Assembly (NCBI RefSeq): GCF_020531915.1
Contig: NZ_JAJAVG010000003.1
Location: 186,001-250,000, forward strand
DNA length: 64,000 nt
DNA from: Methylovorus mays
Lineage (GTDB): Bacteria > Pseudomonadota > Gammaproteobacteria > Burkholderiales > Methylophilaceae
Direction: 5' to 3'
Numbering within the stretch: the stretch's first letter is position 1; the number at the start of each line of letters is the position of its first letter. This document shows, piece by piece, positions 32,942-43,883 of the stretch. The translations under genes were made by a program, and so were the position numbers. The notes below the pieces were generated by a model. The model ran no database searches, was not told the origin of the DNA, and was given only the letters and a program-made list of their open reading frames with translations.

Positions 32942-32971
32942 AAAAAAGCCGAACATTTGTTCGGCTTTTTT
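32942..32971. terminator. Bidirectional terminator downstream of rpsT
   Basis: GCCGAACA at 32948-32955 pairs with TGTTCGGC at 32958-32965 with A and T runs on both sides. It ends rpsT on the minus strand and backs up the purK terminator. The 135 bases between the two hairpins hold no gene that I can see. Confidence 0.9.
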
Positions 32972-32995
32972 GCTTGCATCTATGTAACTTGAATA

Positions 32996-33259
32996 TTACG
33001 CCATGGCCTTGATAGAGGCTGACAGGCGGCTCTTATGGCGAGCTGCCTTGTTCTTATGGATGATATTCTTGTCCGCGATACGATCAATCACGCTTACATT
33101 TTCGATGTAAGCAGTTTGTGCGGCAGCTTTGTCACCTGCTTCAACCGCTTTGATGATCTTTTTGATCGCGGTGCGCAGAGTGGAACGTAAGCTGGCGTTG
33201 TGGGCGCGTTGCTTAACTGCCTGACGGGCACGTTTTCTCGCCTGTGCGCTATTAGCCAT
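32996..33259 (-). CDS. rpsT: 30S ribosomal protein S20
   Basis: The 87-residue basic helical protein begins [18 protein letters not shown], with [17 protein letters not shown] and a [12 protein letters not shown] end. It binds 16S rRNA. It is monocistronic, transcribed away from murJ. Confidence 0.98.
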   Translation of the reverse strand: MANSAQARKRARQAVKQRAHNASLRSTLRTAIKKIIKAVEAGDKAAAQTAYIENVSVIDRIADKNIIHKNKAARHKSRLSASIKAMA

Positions 33260-33297
33260 GGATAATCCTAATCAAGTTTGTAAATTCGAAGCCGAGC

Positions 33298-33326
33298 ATA
33301 TTAGCCGTTTTTTTGCCATCGTGCAA
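33298..33326 (-). promoter_or_regulatory. Promoter of rpsT
   Basis: On the minus strand TTGCAC and TAATAT are 17 bases apart, about 40 bases before the start codon. This is a convincing sigma-70 promoter. Confidence 0.6.
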
Positions 33327-33587
33327 GTTGTCTCGCGCATGTTGCGCTTTAGGCTTGCCATATGGACATGCTAAAATCATGCGCTTGTATTCATGGCTTT
33401 ATTTGCGCTGCTGATCTTGGCTTGCAAAAGCAATATTCCGGGATTGGTTCCCTGGTCTCTGGCCCGAATACCATGAGTAATTTTCAGGTTTTGGACTTGA
33501 TGAGTGGCTTCGCAGCCCACGCGCATTATAGATGGCTCCGCGCCAACCCACGGCGGTGGCAGAATATTAATTGAAAATACTGGCGTA
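33327..33587. other. Interval between rpsT promoter and murJ
   Basis: No gene is convincing here. The open frame that extends murJ upstream to 33504 lacks family similarity and a ribosome site. The interval presumably holds the murJ promoter; TATAGAT near 33525 is a possible -10. Confidence 0.4.
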
Positions 33588-35126
33588 ATGAACCTCCTAA
33601 AAGCTCTGGCTACTGTCGGCAGCATGACCTTTGTTTCGCGCATCCTCGGTTTTGTGCGTGACACGCTCATCGCTCGTGTATTTGGCGCCGGTATTTATAC
33701 CGATGCTTTTTTTGTCGCCTTCAAAATCCCCAATCTTTTGCGTCGCCTGTTTGCAGAGGGCGCATTTTCGCAGGCTTTTGTGCCGGTGCTGGCTGAATAT
33801 AAAAACCGGCGTGGCCACGAGGAAACCCGCCTTCTGGTGGATCACGTGGCAACCTTGCTGGGTCTGGCGCTCATCGTCGTGACGATATTGGGCATGCTGG
33901 CAGCGCCCTGGGTGGTGTATATCAGTGCGCCTGGCTTTGAAGCCGAGCCGGATAAATTTGCCATGACCGTGGCACTGTTGCGGGTGACGTTTCCCTACAT
34001 TTTCTTTATCTCGCTGGTCTCGCTGGCGGGCGGCGTGCTGAATACTTACAGCAAGTTTTCCGTGCCTGCCTTTACGCCAGTCTGGCTCAATATCACGTTC
34101 ATTGTGGCCGCGCTGTTTTTTGCCCCTTATTTTGATCCTCCCGTGATGGTGCTGGGGTGGGCGGTATTTGCCGGAGGCGTGTTGCAGCTGGTATATCAAG
34201 TGCCATATTTGCGCCAGATCGGGCTGCTGCCACGCATACGACTGGGCCTGGGGGATGAGGGGGTATGGCGTATCCTGCGCTTGATGGGCCCGGCGGTTTT
34301 CGGGGTGTCGATTGCGCAAATATCACTGCTCATCAATACCATTTTTGCCTCGTTTCTGCAGACTGGCAGTGTCTCCTGGCTGTACTACGCAGACCGTCTG
34401 ATGGAGTTTCCTACCGGCATTCTGGGGGTGGCTCTCGGGACTATCCTCTTGCCCAGCCTGTCCAAAAGCTTTGCTGACAAGGCCGATGGCGAATACTCAC
34501 AATTGCTCGACTGGGGGCTGCGGCTGACCTTTATTCTGGCCTTGCCAGCGGCGGTGGCGCTGGCGGTGATTGCCGTGCCGCTGGTGGCGAGCCTGTTCCA
34601 CTATGGCGCGTTTTCTGAACAGGATGTGTGGATGACACGGCAGGCCCTGATGGCATACAGCCTGGGGCTGCTTGGCCTGATTCTGGTCAAGGTGCTGGCA
34701 CCTGCGTTTTACTCGCGTCAGGACATCAAAACTCCGGTGAAGATCGCTATTTTCACCTTGCTGGCGACGCAGGCGATGAACCTTCTGTTTATCGGTCCAT
34801 TCAAGCATGCCGGGCTGGCACTGGCTATCGGCCTGGGGGCTTGCCTCAATGCCGGGCTGCTGTATTTCTACCTGCGCCGAGCCAATATCTATAAACCGCA
34901 AGTCGGCTGGTGGGGGTTCATGTTCAAGTTGCTGGTTGCGGTTTCCGTGATGGGGGGCGTGTTGTATGTCGCCATGGGCGATAACCAGCACTGGATGCAT
35001 CTCAAGCTGCTGGCCAAACTGACTTCCGTGGCCATGTTGGTCGGGTTGGGGGCTGTTACTTATTTTGCCGCGCTATGGCTTATGGGCATACGGCCGAAAG
35101 ACTTCATGCGGCGGGTGGCTATCTGA
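33588..35126 (+). CDS. murJ: Lipid II flippase MurJ (MviN)
   Basis: The 512-residue protein has about fourteen membrane helices and flips lipid II for peptidoglycan. The N-terminus [20 protein letters not shown] and [37 protein letters not shown], and [20 protein letters not shown] are family blocks. ATG 33588 gives the standard N-terminus. Its TGA overlaps the ribF ATG by one base. Confidence 0.96.
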   Translation: MNLLKALATVGSMTFVSRILGFVRDTLIARVFGAGIYTDAFFVAFKIPNLLRRLFAEGAFSQAFVPVLAEYKNRRGHEETRLLVDHVATLLGLALIVVTILGMLAAPWVVYISAPGFEAEPDKFAMTVALLRVTFPYIFFISLVSLAGGVLNTYSKFSVPAFTPVWLNITFIVAALFFAPYFDPPVMVLGWAVFAGGVLQLVYQVPYLRQIGLLPRIRLGLGDEGVWRILRLMGPAVFGVSIAQISLLINTIFASFLQTGSVSWLYYADRLMEFPTGILGVALGTILLPSLSKSFADKADGEYSQLLDWGLRLTFILALPAAVALAVIAVPLVASLFHYGAFSEQDVWMTRQALMAYSLGLLGLILVKVLAPAFYSRQDIKTPVKIAIFTLLATQAMNLLFIGPFKHAGLALAIGLGACLNAGLLYFYLRRANIYKPQVGWWGFMFKLLVAVSVMGGVLYVAMGDNQHWMHLKLLAKLTSVAMLVGLGAVTYFAALWLMGIRPKDFMRRVAI

Positions 35127-36034
35127 TGCGGGTATTCCGGCATTTTCCTGATAGCGGGCAACGCTTACCCGCAGCGCTGGCGATAGGCAATTTTGATGGC
35201 GTGCACCTAGGCCATCAGGCGCTGTTGCGCCAGCTGGTGCAAGTGGCCGCGGCGCGAGGTCTGCAGCCTGTAGTCATGACCTTTGAACCGCATCCACGCG
35301 AATTCTTCACCCCTCTGCAAGCGCCAGCGCGGTTGACCTCACTGCGTGAGAAGTTAGAACACTTTATCGACGCTGGTGTGGCAGATGTCTATGTTTGCCA
35401 TTTCAATCAGCGCTTCGCCGCGCTTGAGGCCTCTGCCTTCATGCAGGATATTCTGCGTGGGCAGTTGAATGCCGATGCCATTCTAGTGGGCGATGACTTT
35501 CGCTTTGGTGCGCGGCGCCAGGGTGGATTGGATGATCTGCGCCAGGCCGGCTTTTCACTGGAAAGCGTGCCGGAAATTCAACTGGATGGCGATCGCATAT
35601 CCAGCACGCGCGTGCGTCAGGCGCTACATGACGGCGACTTGCCACTAGCGAGTGCCTTGCTGGGACGCTATTACAGCATCAGCGGCAAGGTCGTGCATGG
35701 TCGAAAATTGGGGCGCCAGCTGGGATTTCCCACTGCAAACATACACATGCGGCACGAACGGCCTGCACTGACCGGGGTATATGCGGTAAAATTGGACGGT
35801 TTGCCGGGTGTGGCCAATCTTGGCGTGCGCCCGACCATTGCCGGAACCCCGCGCCTGAGTCTTGAGGTCCATCTGCTGGATTACAGCGGCGACCTTTACG
35901 ACCGCCATGTCCATGTCAGCTTCCTGAAAAAGCTGCGTGAGGAAATGAAGTTCCCCGGGTTGGATGCGCTCAAGCAACAGATAGCGCTGGATAGTGCTCA
36001 GGCCCGCACCTTTTTTGCAAGCCAAGGTGGCTGA
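35126..36034 (+). CDS. ribF: Bifunctional riboflavin kinase / FAD synthetase
   Basis: The 302-residue enzyme makes FMN and then FAD. The N-terminal nucleotidyltransferase has AIGNFDGVHLGHQAL and FEPHPREFF, and the C-terminal kinase has GRKLGRQLGFPTANI. ATG 35126 overlaps the murJ stop. murJ-ribF-ileS-lspA is a conserved string. Confidence 0.96.
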   Translation: MRVFRHFPDSGQRLPAALAIGNFDGVHLGHQALLRQLVQVAAARGLQPVVMTFEPHPREFFTPLQAPARLTSLREKLEHFIDAGVADVYVCHFNQRFAALEASAFMQDILRGQLNADAILVGDDFRFGARRQGGLDDLRQAGFSLESVPEIQLDGDRISSTRVRQALHDGDLPLASALLGRYYSISGKVVHGRKLGRQLGFPTANIHMRHERPALTGVYAVKLDGLPGVANLGVRPTIAGTPRLSLEVHLLDYSGDLYDRHVHVSFLKKLREEMKFPGLDALKQQIALDSAQARTFFASQGG

Positions 36035-36107
36035 TCAGGGTGCCTGACTTTTTATAATACCGTTTCACTTTTGCAAACCATACGGCTCAACTTAAAGACA
36101 CGTGTTC

Positions 36108-38912
36108 ATGACCGACGAAACCAAATACCCGCTTAACTTGCCGGAAACCAGCTTCCCCATGCGTGGCGATCTCGCCAAGCGTGAGCCAGGCTGGCTGAAA
36201 GCCTGGCAGGATAAAAAACTTTACCAGCGCATCCGCAAGGCACGTCAGGGCAAGCAGAAATTCATCCTGCATGACGGCCCGCCTTATGCCAACGGGGATA
36301 TTCACATCGGTCATGCCGTCAACAAAATCCTGAAGGACATCATCGTCAAATCCAAGACCCTGAGCGGTTTTGATGCGCCTTATGTGCCGGGCTGGGATTG
36401 CCACGGCCTGCCTATCGAGCTGATGGTGGAAAAGCAGCACGGCAAGAATATCGATCCTGCCCACTTTCGCGAGTTGTGTCGCGAATATGCCAAGGAGCAA
36501 ATCGAACGCCAGAAGAAGGATTTCATCCGTCTGGGCGTGCTGGGCGATTGGGATCATCCCTACCTGACCATGGATTTCAAGACCGAGGCCGACATCATGC
36601 GCGCCCTGGGCGAGATCTATCAGAATGGTTACCTGTATCAGGGCAGCAAGCCCGTGCATTGGTGCGTGGACTGCGGCTCCGCCTTGGCCGAAGCCGAAGT
36701 GGAGTACGAAGATGTCAATTCTCCTGCCATAGATGTGGGGTTTCGCTTTATTGACAATGCCGCGCTGAGTGCCGTTTTTGATACGCGATTGGACGGTGAC
36801 GTGTATGCTGTTATCTGGACGACAACGCCCTGGACCCTGCCTGCCAACCAGGCGGTGAGTGTGCATCCTGAGCTGGACTATGATGTGATCCGCACCAGCA
36901 AGGGCTTGCTGGTATTAGCACATGCCTTGGCTGAAGCCACGCTCACGCGCTACGGCGAAGAAGACGCGACGACGCTGGGCAGTTGCAAAGGCGCAAGCCT
37001 GATGGGCTTCATGCTGCAACATCCCTTCGATAATCGCCAGGTGCCTGTGATCACGGGGGAACATGTCACTACCGATGCTGGTACCGGCCTGGTGCATACG
37101 GCAGCGGCCCACGGTAACGACGACTGGCTGGTAATGCGTGCTCATTACCCCAGTGAAAAGCCGCGTGTACTGCTCGGCGGCGATGGCAAATTCTTCACGA
37201 GTGACCTGGTTGAATTGGACGCCATTCGCGGCCTCAGCCGTCAGGAAGCCAACAAGGTCATCCTCGCCAAGCTGCAGGAAAACGGAGTGCTGTTTGCCAG
37301 CGCCCGTCTGAATCACAGCTTCCCGCATTGCTGGCGCCACAAGACGCCGTTGATGCAACTGGCGACGCATCAATGGTTTATCGGTATGAATGCCCAGGAC
37401 AAGACCGGCACCAGCTTGCGCGAACATGCCAACCAGGCGGTCGATGCCACCGAATTCTTCCCGACATGGGGCCGCGCGCGCCTTGAAGCCATGATCAAGA
37501 ATCGTCCGGATTGGTGCGTGTCGCGTCAGCGCAACTGGGGCGTGCCCATGCCGCTTTTTGTGCACAAGGAAACCGGCGAACTGCATCCTGAGACCATGCG
37601 CCTGCTGGAAACCGTTGCGCTGCAAGTGGAACAACAGGGCGTCGAAGCCTGGTTCTCGCTGGATGGCGCTGCCTTCCTCGCCCAACATGTCCCGGACAAT
37701 GCCGAGCAATATAAAAAAGTCACCGATACCCTGGATGTCTGGTTTGATTCCGGCGCCACGCATGCAGCCGTGCTGAAGCGGCGCGAAGAGCTGCGCAGCC
37801 CGGCTGATCTTTACCTGGAAGGCTCGGACCAGCATCGTGGCTGGTTCCAGTCCAGCCTGCTGACGGGGTGTGCCATCGATGGCCGCGCGCCGTATAACGC
37901 CTTGCTGACACATGGTTTTGTCGTGGATGGCGCTGGTCACAAGATGAGCAAATCCAAGGGCAATGTCGTCGCGCCCCAAAAGGTGATGGACACCTATGGC
38001 GCCGATATCCTGCGTCTGTGGGTGGCTTCCACTGATTACTCCGGCGAGCTGACCATCTCCGATGAAATCCTGAAACGCGTGGCCGAAGGCTATCGTCGCA
38101 TCCGCAATACCTTGCGCTTCCTGCTGGCCAATCTGGCTGACTTTGATGCCAGCCAGGATTTGCTGCCAGTGGATCAATGGCTGGAAATTGACCGCTATGC
38201 GCTGGTGCTGACCACGCAACTGCAGGAATCCATCGTCAAGGATTACGACAAGTATGAGTTCCACCTCGCGGTGCAGAAATTTGTCGGCTTCTGCTCAGAA
38301 GACCTGGGTGGTTTCTACCTGGATATCCTGAAAGATCGCCTCTACACCACCGGTGCCAGTTCGCATGCGCGCCGTGCTGCGCAAAGCGCGCTCTACCATA
38401 TCACGCACGGGCTGATGCGCTTGATGGCGCCTATCCTCAGCTTTACTTCGGATGAAATCTGGCAGACGCTGGGCTTGAGCGCGGACGATAGCGTGTTTGA
38501 GGAAGAGTGGTATGAGTTTCCTGCTATGGAAGAGTCAGGGTTGCTTGAAAAATGGGAAAAGATACGAGAGTTCAGATCCTTTGTCATGAAGGAGTTGGAG
38601 GTTCAGCGATCGCAAGGGCTGATCGGTTCATCGCTGCAGGCAGAGCTTCAAATTGATGCTTCATCAGCTTTTGATGCTCTTTCTTCTCTGGGTGACGACC
38701 TCAAGTTTGTCTTTATCGTTTCAGACGTCAGGTTGGAAAAGTCTTCTGACAATGCGGTTGACGGTGTTAGCGTAGTGCCTAGCAAGTATAAAAAGTGTGA
38801 TCGTTGCTGGCATTACCGCGCCGATGTCGGTGCCCATGCCGACCACCCGACCCTCTGCGGCCGCTGCGTCAGCAATCTGTTTGGTGCCGGTGAGCCACGT
38901 CAGCATGCGTAA
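36108..38912 (+). CDS. ileS: Isoleucyl-tRNA synthetase
   Basis: The 934-residue class I synthetase has HIGH at 66-69, the CP1 editing domain ([23 protein letters not shown]), KMSKS at 612-616 and a C-terminal zinc module [12 protein letters not shown] and CGRCVSN. The ATG at 36108 is taken; GTG 36102 is in frame. Between about 38510 and 38800 (residues 801-897) the codon use turns AT-rich compared with the rest, yet the frame stays open and family features continue. It overlaps lspA by 8 bases. Confidence 0.97.
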   Translation: MTDETKYPLNLPETSFPMRGDLAKREPGWLKAWQDKKLYQRIRKARQGKQKFILHDGPPYANGDIHIGHAVNKILKDIIVKSKTLSGFDAPYVPGWDCHGLPIELMVEKQHGKNIDPAHFRELCREYAKEQIERQKKDFIRLGVLGDWDHPYLTMDFKTEADIMRALGEIYQNGYLYQGSKPVHWCVDCGSALAEAEVEYEDVNSPAIDVGFRFIDNAALSAVFDTRLDGDVYAVIWTTTPWTLPANQAVSVHPELDYDVIRTSKGLLVLAHALAEATLTRYGEEDATTLGSCKGASLMGFMLQHPFDNRQVPVITGEHVTTDAGTGLVHTAAAHGNDDWLVMRAHYPSEKPRVLLGGDGKFFTSDLVELDAIRGLSRQEANKVILAKLQENGVLFASARLNHSFPHCWRHKTPLMQLATHQWFIGMNAQDKTGTSLREHANQAVDATEFFPTWGRARLEAMIKNRPDWCVSRQRNWGVPMPLFVHKETGELHPETMRLLETVALQVEQQGVEAWFSLDGAAFLAQHVPDNAEQYKKVTDTLDVWFDSGATHAAVLKRREELRSPADLYLEGSDQHRGWFQSSLLTGCAIDGRAPYNALLTHGFVVDGAGHKMSKSKGNVVAPQKVMDTYGADILRLWVASTDYSGELTISDEILKRVAEGYRRIRNTLRFLLANLADFDASQDLLPVDQWLEIDRYALVLTTQLQESIVKDYDKYEFHLAVQKFVGFCSEDLGGFYLDILKDRLYTTGASSHARRAAQSALYHITHGLMRLMAPILSFTSDEIWQTLGLSADDSVFEEEWYEFPAMEESGLLEKWEKIREFRSFVMKELEVQRSQGLIGSSLQAELQIDASSAFDALSSLGDDLKFVFIVSDVRLEKSSDNAVDGVSVVPSKYKKCDRCWHYRADVGAHADHPTLCGRCVSNLFGAGEPRQHA

Positions 38913-39360
38913 ATGGCTGGCGCTTAGCGCGGCGGTCATCGCGCTCGATCTGTACACCAAGCATCTGGTGGTGAAGGCGTTTGCGTATGGCGAGCATCTG
39001 CCCATCACCTCATTTTTTGATCTGGTGCGTTACCACAACGAGGGGGCGGCATTCAGCTTCCTGAGTCAGGCGGGCGGCTGGCAGCGTGTGTTTTTCAGTG
39101 CGATTGCCCTGATTGCATCGGGCATTATCCTGTTCATGCTGCGTCGCCATCCCTCACAGAAACTTTTCTGTTTTGCGCTGGCCCTAGTATTAGGCGGGGC
39201 GCTGGGCAACCTGTATGACCGACTGACACTGGGCTATGTGGTGGATTTCCTGTTCTTCCACTACCAGAGTTACTATTGGCCCGCGTTTAACGTGGCCGAT
39301 TCGGCGATCTGCGTGGGCGTCGCCCTGCTAATTCTGGACAGCTTTAAAAAGAAGTCCTGA
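38905..39360 (+). CDS. lspA: Lipoprotein signal peptidase
   Basis: The 151-residue inner-membrane aspartic protease cleaves prolipoprotein signal peptides. Four helices and catalytic aspartates in [19 protein letters not shown] and [11 protein letters not shown] are visible, with [15 protein letters not shown] 38905 overlaps ileS; GTG 38890 in frame is an alternative start. Confidence 0.95.
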   Translation: MRKWLALSAAVIALDLYTKHLVVKAFAYGEHLPITSFFDLVRYHNEGAAFSFLSQAGGWQRVFFSAIALIASGIILFMLRRHPSQKLFCFALALVLGGALGNLYDRLTLGYVVDFLFFHYQSYYWPAFNVADSAICVGVALLILDSFKKKS

Positions 39361-39413
39361 CCTTATTTTCTAACCGACAGGCCCCGGGCGGGCTAGTCCA
39401 CAGGAGCCATTAC

Positions 39414-40049
39414 ATGCCGGATTGGGAAAAACTGATCGCTGCCAAAGTCGCCGTCGCCCAGCGTGGTTTGCAAAAGCCGGGCAAGGTCAGCGCCAACGCG
39501 CGTATTCCTGCCGGGCAGACCGAGGTCAGGAATTTTCCCGTGCTTGATCTGGGCATCCAGCCTGAAATCCCATTGCAGGAGTGGTCATTGCGGGTGTTTG
39601 GCCTGGTGCAGAACGACATCACACTGGATTGGACGGCCTATCAGGCCATGCCGCAGGTGGAAGACGTGTCGGACTTTCACTGCGTTACCCGCTGGTCACA
39701 ACTGGATATGGAATGGGCTGGTATCTCGGCCAGCGAACTGTTGCTGCAGGCAGGGCCTTTGCCCGAGGCAGGCTTTGTGACCTTGCATTGCTACGATGGC
39801 TATACCACCAACCTGCCGCTGGAAGCTTTGCTGGATGATGATGTGATCATTGCCCACAGCGTGTTTGGTCAGCCGCTGAGTATCGAGCATGGTGGGCCGG
39901 TACGATTGGTTGTGCCCAAACGCTATGCCTGGAAGAGCCCAAAGTGGCTGAAGGCCATTGAACTGCATGCCGAAGACCGTCCCGGTTTCTGGGAAGTGCG
40001 TGGATATCATAACGAGGCGGACCCATGGCTCGAACAGCGCTTCGGTTAA
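39414..40049 (+). CDS. Sulfite-oxidase-like molybdopterin oxidoreductase
   Basis: The 211-residue protein has the single-domain SUOX fold of YuiH/MsrP relatives. DFHCVTRWS carries the molybdenum-ligand Cys90, followed by [14 protein letters not shown] and [21 protein letters not shown]. No Tat or Sec signal is visible, unlike periplasmic MsrP, so it appears cytoplasmic. Members oxidise or reduce small sulfur or other substrates; the reaction is not known here. The next gene is msrB, 53 bases on. Confidence 0.88.
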   Translation: MPDWEKLIAAKVAVAQRGLQKPGKVSANARIPAGQTEVRNFPVLDLGIQPEIPLQEWSLRVFGLVQNDITLDWTAYQAMPQVEDVSDFHCVTRWSQLDMEWAGISASELLLQAGPLPEAGFVTLHCYDGYTTNLPLEALLDDDVIIAHSVFGQPLSIEHGGPVRLVVPKRYAWKSPKWLKAIELHAEDRPGFWEVRGYHNEADPWLEQRFG

Positions 40050-40102
40050 AACTGATCGAAACCCTGATGGCCAAGCGTCAGGCTGATCGTGAGGAGAACA
40101 TC

Positions 40103-40510
40103 ATGGCAACCGTCATCAAAACCGATGAGGAATGGCGCGCCCAACTGACGCCATTGCAATATGAAGTCACCCGCCAGGCCGCCACCGAGCGCCCGGGCAC
40201 CGGCGAATATGCGTTTCGCTTTGAGCCTGGGGTATATCGCTGTGTATGCTGTGATACGCCCCTTTTTGCATCGGATACCAAGTTTGATGCGGGCTGTGGC
40301 TGGCCCAGCTATTTTGAGCCGCTGGATCCGGCCAATGTGCGTGAAAAACGCGACATCAGCCACGGCATGATACGCACCGAGGTGATTTGCAATGTGTGCG
40401 ATGCGCATCTCGGACATGTGTTCCCCGATGGCCCGAAACCTACCGGGCTGCGCTATTGCATCAACTCTGCTTCGCTAAGCTTCGAGCCTTTGCACCCCGT
40501 TCAGGGCTGA
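40103..40510 (+). CDS. msrB: Peptide-methionine (R)-S-oxide reductase MsrB
   Basis: The 135-residue enzyme repairs oxidised methionine. Two zinc CxxC pairs, C47/C50 and C96/C99, and catalytic C119 in RYCINSASL are visible, along with CGWPSYFEP and [13 protein letters not shown] 40103 follows GAGGAGA 6 bases before; an extra stretch upstream from 40025 looks non-homologous. It probably shares a transcript with the SUOX-like gene. Confidence 0.95.
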   Translation: MATVIKTDEEWRAQLTPLQYEVTRQAATERPGTGEYAFRFEPGVYRCVCCDTPLFASDTKFDAGCGWPSYFEPLDPANVREKRDISHGMIRTEVICNVCDAHLGHVFPDGPKPTGLRYCINSASLSFEPLHPVQG

Positions 40511-40562
40511 GGGCACTCCAGACCTTCTCTCCGGAGTTCCGGCTACCGCCTTTGCCAGCAGG

Positions 40563-41498
40563 CTACCTGCGGCGTATCAGCCGCTGGATAAGGGTCACCA
40601 GCAGCACAATCAATCCACCTGCCACGATGCCGATCAAGGCATCAAGTGCAATCGTCGCCAGCAAGGCAACGACATTGCCTGCAGAGGCACTCACCGTGCT
40701 TTGTACATCTGCCGCAATGTGGTGCAGCCATGGCAAGCCATGCGCCAGAATCCCACCGCCTACCATGAACATTGCCGCCGTACCGACGACGGAAAGCGTA
40801 CGCATCAGCCATGGTGCGCCTGCCAGCAGCAAGCGACCCAGGCCACGGCTTAACGCGGCTAATAATGTTTTTCCGCGCCGCTGGGCCAGATAGAGGCCGC
40901 CGTCATCCAGTTTGACGATGCCCGCTACCAGGCCATACACACCGACCGTCATGATGATGGCGATGCCTGTCAGTACCGAGATTTGCTTGGCAAGTGTGGC
41001 ACCCGCCACGGTGCCCAGTGTGATGACAATGATTTCTGCTGACAGGATAAAGTCGGTGCGCACTGCGCCTTGGATCTTGTCACGCTCAAAACGCACCATG
41101 TCGACCGCCGGATCGCTGAGTGCCTGCACTTGTGCGGCGTGCCTGGTCTCATCTTCGGCGCCATGCAGGAATTTGTGCGCGAGCTTTTCAAACCCTTCAA
41201 AGCATAAAAATGCGCCGCCCAGCATCAGCAAGGGCGTAATGGCCCAGGGCAAAAAAGCGCTGATCAACAGCGCGGTTGGCACCAGTATCAGCTTGTTGAT
41301 GAAGGAGCCCTTGGCCACGGCCCACACCACGGGCAGTTCGCGGTCAGCTTTGACTCCCGCTACTTGCTGGGCATTGAGTGCCAGATCATCGCCCAGTACC
41401 CCTGCGGTTTTCTTGGCGGCTACCTTGGTCATGACGGAAACGTCATCCAGTATGGTGGCAATGTCGTCGATCAGGGTGAGCAAGCTGCTACCGGCCAT
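40563..41498 (-). CDS. DUF808 (YedI-like) membrane protein
   Basis: The 311-residue protein begins [38 protein letters not shown], the DUF808 signature, and has about six membrane helices with [19 protein letters not shown] and [14 protein letters not shown]-like segments. Function is unknown. It is convergent with msrB and lies downstream of the adh terminator. Confidence 0.88.
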   Translation of the reverse strand: MAGSSLLTLIDDIATILDDVSVMTKVAAKKTAGVLGDDLALNAQQVAGVKADRELPVVWAVAKGSFINKLILVPTALLISAFLPWAITPLLMLGGAFLCFEGFEKLAHKFLHGAEDETRHAAQVQALSDPAVDMVRFERDKIQGAVRTDFILSAEIIVITLGTVAGATLAKQISVLTGIAIIMTVGVYGLVAGIVKLDDGGLYLAQRRGKTLLAALSRGLGRLLLAGAPWLMRTLSVVGTAAMFMVGGGILAHGLPWLHHIAADVQSTVSASAGNVVALLATIALDALIGIVAGGLIVLLVTLIQRLIRRR

Positions 41499-41555
41499 GA
41501 TGTTGTCCTGTGTATCAAATGAGTCGCCAGTGTACCTGAATGTCTGGCAGATAAT

Positions 41556-41585
41556 AAAAAGCCCCCGACGCAGGGCGGCGGGGGC
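41556..41585 (-). terminator. Intrinsic terminator after adh
   Basis: On the minus strand GCCCCCG pairs with CGGGGGC and is followed by TTTTTATTAT. It ends the alcohol dehydrogenase transcript before the DUF808 gene. Confidence 0.85.
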
Positions 41586-41607
41586 GGGTAATGCATCGTT
41601 TTTTTTA

Positions 41608-42666
41608 TCAGGCGGCCTGTTTCAGGCTGGCTAGATCAATCACAAAGCGGTATTTCACATCGCTCTTCAACATGCGTTCAAATGCATTGTTGATGTCCTG
41701 CATGTTGATCAGCTCGATATCCGAGGTGATATTGTGCTCGGCGCAGAAGTCCAGCATTTCCTGGGTTTCGCGCAAACCGCCAATCAGCGAGCCCGCCAGA
41801 GAGCGGCGTTTGAAGATCAGGTTGCCAATGTTCGGCGTCGGGTGAGGGCTATCCGGCACGCCTACCAGGCAATGCGTGCCATCGCGCTTGAGCAGGGAGG
41901 TGTATTGGTCCAGATCGTGTGGTGCGGCGACCGTATTCAGAATGAAATCAAAACTCTGCGCGTGTTTGGCCATTTCTTCCGGGTTCTTGGAGATCACGAC
42001 TTCATCCGCGCCCAGGCGCTTCGCATCTTCCACTTTGCTGGCCGAGGTAGTGAAGAGCACGGTGTGAGCGCCAAAGGCATGCGCAAACTTCACGGCCATG
42101 TGCCCCAATCCACCGAGGCCGACCACACCGACTTTTTGACCAGGGCCGACCTTCCAGTTGCGCAGGGGGGAATAGGTGGTAATGCCAGCACACAGCAAAG
42201 GCGCGACCGCTGCCAGGTCCAGTTTTTCCGACACCTTCAGCACAAAACGCTGCTCCACCACGATCAGGTTGGAGTAACCGCCATAGGTGGATTGCCCGGG
42301 CATTTGCTTGTCCGGCGAGTTGTAGGTAAAAACCGCGTGGTTACAGTATTGCTCCAGACTGTCTTCGCAATCCGGACAACTGCGGCAAGAGTCCACCAGA
42401 CAGCCAACACCAGCCAGATCCCCCGCCCTGAACTTGGTGACGGCGCTACCGACCTTGGTCACACGGCCCACAATCTCATGTCCCGGCACCATGGGGAAAG
42501 TCGAATTGCCCCATTCATCCCGCACCTGGTGCAAATCCGAGTGGCAAACACCGCAAAACAGAATCTCGATTTCGACGTCATTGGCGCCTACCTCGCGACG
42601 CTCGAAACTAAAAGGGGCCAACGGCTTCTTGGGATCGTAAGCGGCATAACCGATTGCTTTTGCCAT
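41608..42666 (-). CDS. Zinc-dependent alcohol dehydrogenase (YahK/cinnamyl type)
   Basis: The 352-residue medium-chain enzyme has the catalytic zinc site CGVCHSDLH and [12 protein letters not shown], structural zinc [15 protein letters not shown], and NAD(P) loop [16 protein letters not shown]. The layout with [14 protein letters not shown] and [12 protein letters not shown] fits the NADPH-dependent aldehyde reductase (YahK) group. It probably reduces aldehydes. The ATG follows GGAGG. In a methylotroph it might handle formaldehyde-related aldehydes, but that is a guess. Confidence 0.93.
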   Translation of the reverse strand: MAKAIGYAAYDPKKPLAPFSFERREVGANDVEIEILFCGVCHSDLHQVRDEWGNSTFPMVPGHEIVGRVTKVGSAVTKFRAGDLAGVGCLVDSCRSCPDCEDSLEQYCNHAVFTYNSPDKQMPGQSTYGGYSNLIVVEQRFVLKVSEKLDLAAVAPLLCAGITTYSPLRNWKVGPGQKVGVVGLGGLGHMAVKFAHAFGAHTVLFTTSASKVEDAKRLGADEVVISKNPEEMAKHAQSFDFILNTVAAPHDLDQYTSLLKRDGTHCLVGVPDSPHPTPNIGNLIFKRRSLAGSLIGGLRETQEMLDFCAEHNITSDIELINMQDINNAFERMLKSDVKYRFVIDLASLKQAA

Positions 42667-42828
42667 GGGGATAACCTCCGCAGAATTGTTATAAAACAGA
42701 AGAGGCTGTGCCGAACGGCACAACCTGATGTGGGACAGTATGCAATAGTCTGGTGTTCCAATAAATGATGCAGTCTTGAAATCACAATTCCGCAAATTGA
42801 AACAATCGTTATGACATGGAGTTAGAGC

Positions 42829-43134
42829 TTGATACCTCTTGGAGGCCTCCGACTTAGATTTTATTTTTATATCGCCATTCTGTTTTTGCAAACCTCTTGC
42901 GCTATCGCGCCTTATATCAACTGTGCTGATGGAAAAAAAGTGCAGGTGGGAATGACACAGGACGAAGTGGTAAAGCTCATGGGGGATCCTTATTTTGTGA
43001 GCCTTAGCAAAGGCTCCGTCGTCTTTGGTTGGCAGGATAACGAAGATGTTAGGCAAGCAAAAAACGACCTTCAAGTCACCATTAACCCGCAAACCAAGCT
43101 TATCGACAAAGTGGAAGGAACTTGCTCTCAATGA
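42829..43134 (+). CDS. Small BamE/SmpA-like lipoprotein-like protein
   Basis: The 101-residue protein starts at TTG 42829, 8 bases after GGAG. A hydrophobic N-terminus RFYFYIAILFLQTSC may be a lipoprotein signal with Cys about residue 24, though the box is not perfect. The mature part has the SmpA/BamE-like VGMTQDEVVKLMGDP followed by beta strands ending in VTINPQTKLIDKVEG. BamE itself supports outer-membrane assembly; this copy is shorter and off-locus, so function is open. It overlaps the next gene by ATGA. Confidence 0.65.
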   Translation: MIPLGGLRLRFYFYIAILFLQTSCAIAPYINCADGKKVQVGMTQDEVVKLMGDPYFVSLSKGSVVFGWQDNEDVRQAKNDLQVTINPQTKLIDKVEGTCSQ

Positions 43135-43793
43135 TCAGGATAATTTTTCTCGTAATGTTGGTTTTTTCCATCCATCTTCAGATGGTCGAGCCTGCTCTCG
43201 CGGATACTGTGGCTGGCATGCCGTTCAATGTCAAAGGCGAGCGGTTGGATGTGACGCCACCGCCTGGCTGGAATATTGTCTGGATGGAAGGTGATTCCAC
43301 GGGTGAATATTTTGTGGAGTACGCGCCGGCTGGGGAGGATGTCGAGACATGGAAAACGGGGCATCTTTCGATTGTCCGAAAACCCTATCCATCGGCTCAG
43401 ACCATGAAGGAAATTCGCGATGCAAAACTCAAGGTGGCGGACGTGGCATTGATAGGCATGGTCAAGCGCTTGTCTAGCTCATGTGCGGGATATGAGGAGA
43501 TCACCATGCGTACCACGACGGCCAACGGCCTTTATTCTGCACTCGGCGGGGGATATTGTGGAAAACCGTCCGAAAATGCCCCGCTGGGGGAGGGCGCTTT
43601 CGTCGCTTTTTACGAAAGCAAGAATTTCATTTACAAAGTGCAATACAGCTGGCGCCCGCAATCCGAAGCCGAGAAGCAAAGTTCGCTATGGGGGATCGAT
43701 GCGGCGCATGCCAAGCTTTATCGTGAATCCCTCAAGTCGGCTACGCTTTGTGATGAAAGCAAAAAAACCTGCAAAACGCGCTATCTGCCTTGA
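43131..43793 (+). CDS. Exported protein of unknown function
   Basis: The 220-residue protein has a signal peptide (MIRIIFLVMLVFSIHLQMVEPALA) and a soluble domain with three or more cysteines (SSCAGYE, GGGYCGKP, TLCDESKKTC). Its N-terminal part resembles generic beta-rich periplasmic domains, but no family is recognised. The start ATG overlaps the preceding stop (ATGA), so the two exported proteins may act together. A bidirectional terminator follows. Confidence 0.7.
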   Translation: MIRIIFLVMLVFSIHLQMVEPALADTVAGMPFNVKGERLDVTPPPGWNIVWMEGDSTGEYFVEYAPAGEDVETWKTGHLSIVRKPYPSAQTMKEIRDAKLKVADVALIGMVKRLSSSCAGYEEITMRTTTANGLYSALGGGYCGKPSENAPLGEGAFVAFYESKNFIYKVQYSWRPQSEAEKQSSLWGIDAAHAKLYRESLKSATLCDESKKTCKTRYLP

Positions 43794-43831
43794 GTAAGCT
43801 TTCTGCCCCGGCATCCAAGCATTGCCGAGGC

Positions 43832-43871
43832 AAAAAAAAGCCCCTCATTCCAAAAGGATGAGGGGCTTTTT
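43832..43871. terminator. Bidirectional terminator between exported-protein gene and katA
   Basis: AAAAAGCCCCTCAT pairs with ATGAGGGGCTTTTT around a 9-base loop; it serves the plus gene and katA on minus. Confidence 0.92.
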
Positions 43872-43883
43872 CATGGCGAAGAA

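Noticed and set aside
36915-38264. Long minus-strand open frame inside ileS
   Set aside because: It is a shadow of the isoleucyl-tRNA synthetase gene, with no recognisable domain or ribosome site.
41608-43131. Long N-terminal extension of the alcohol dehydrogenase frame
   Set aside because: The sequence before 42666 lacks similarity, overlaps other genes on the plus strand and the GGAGG site fixes the start at 42666.
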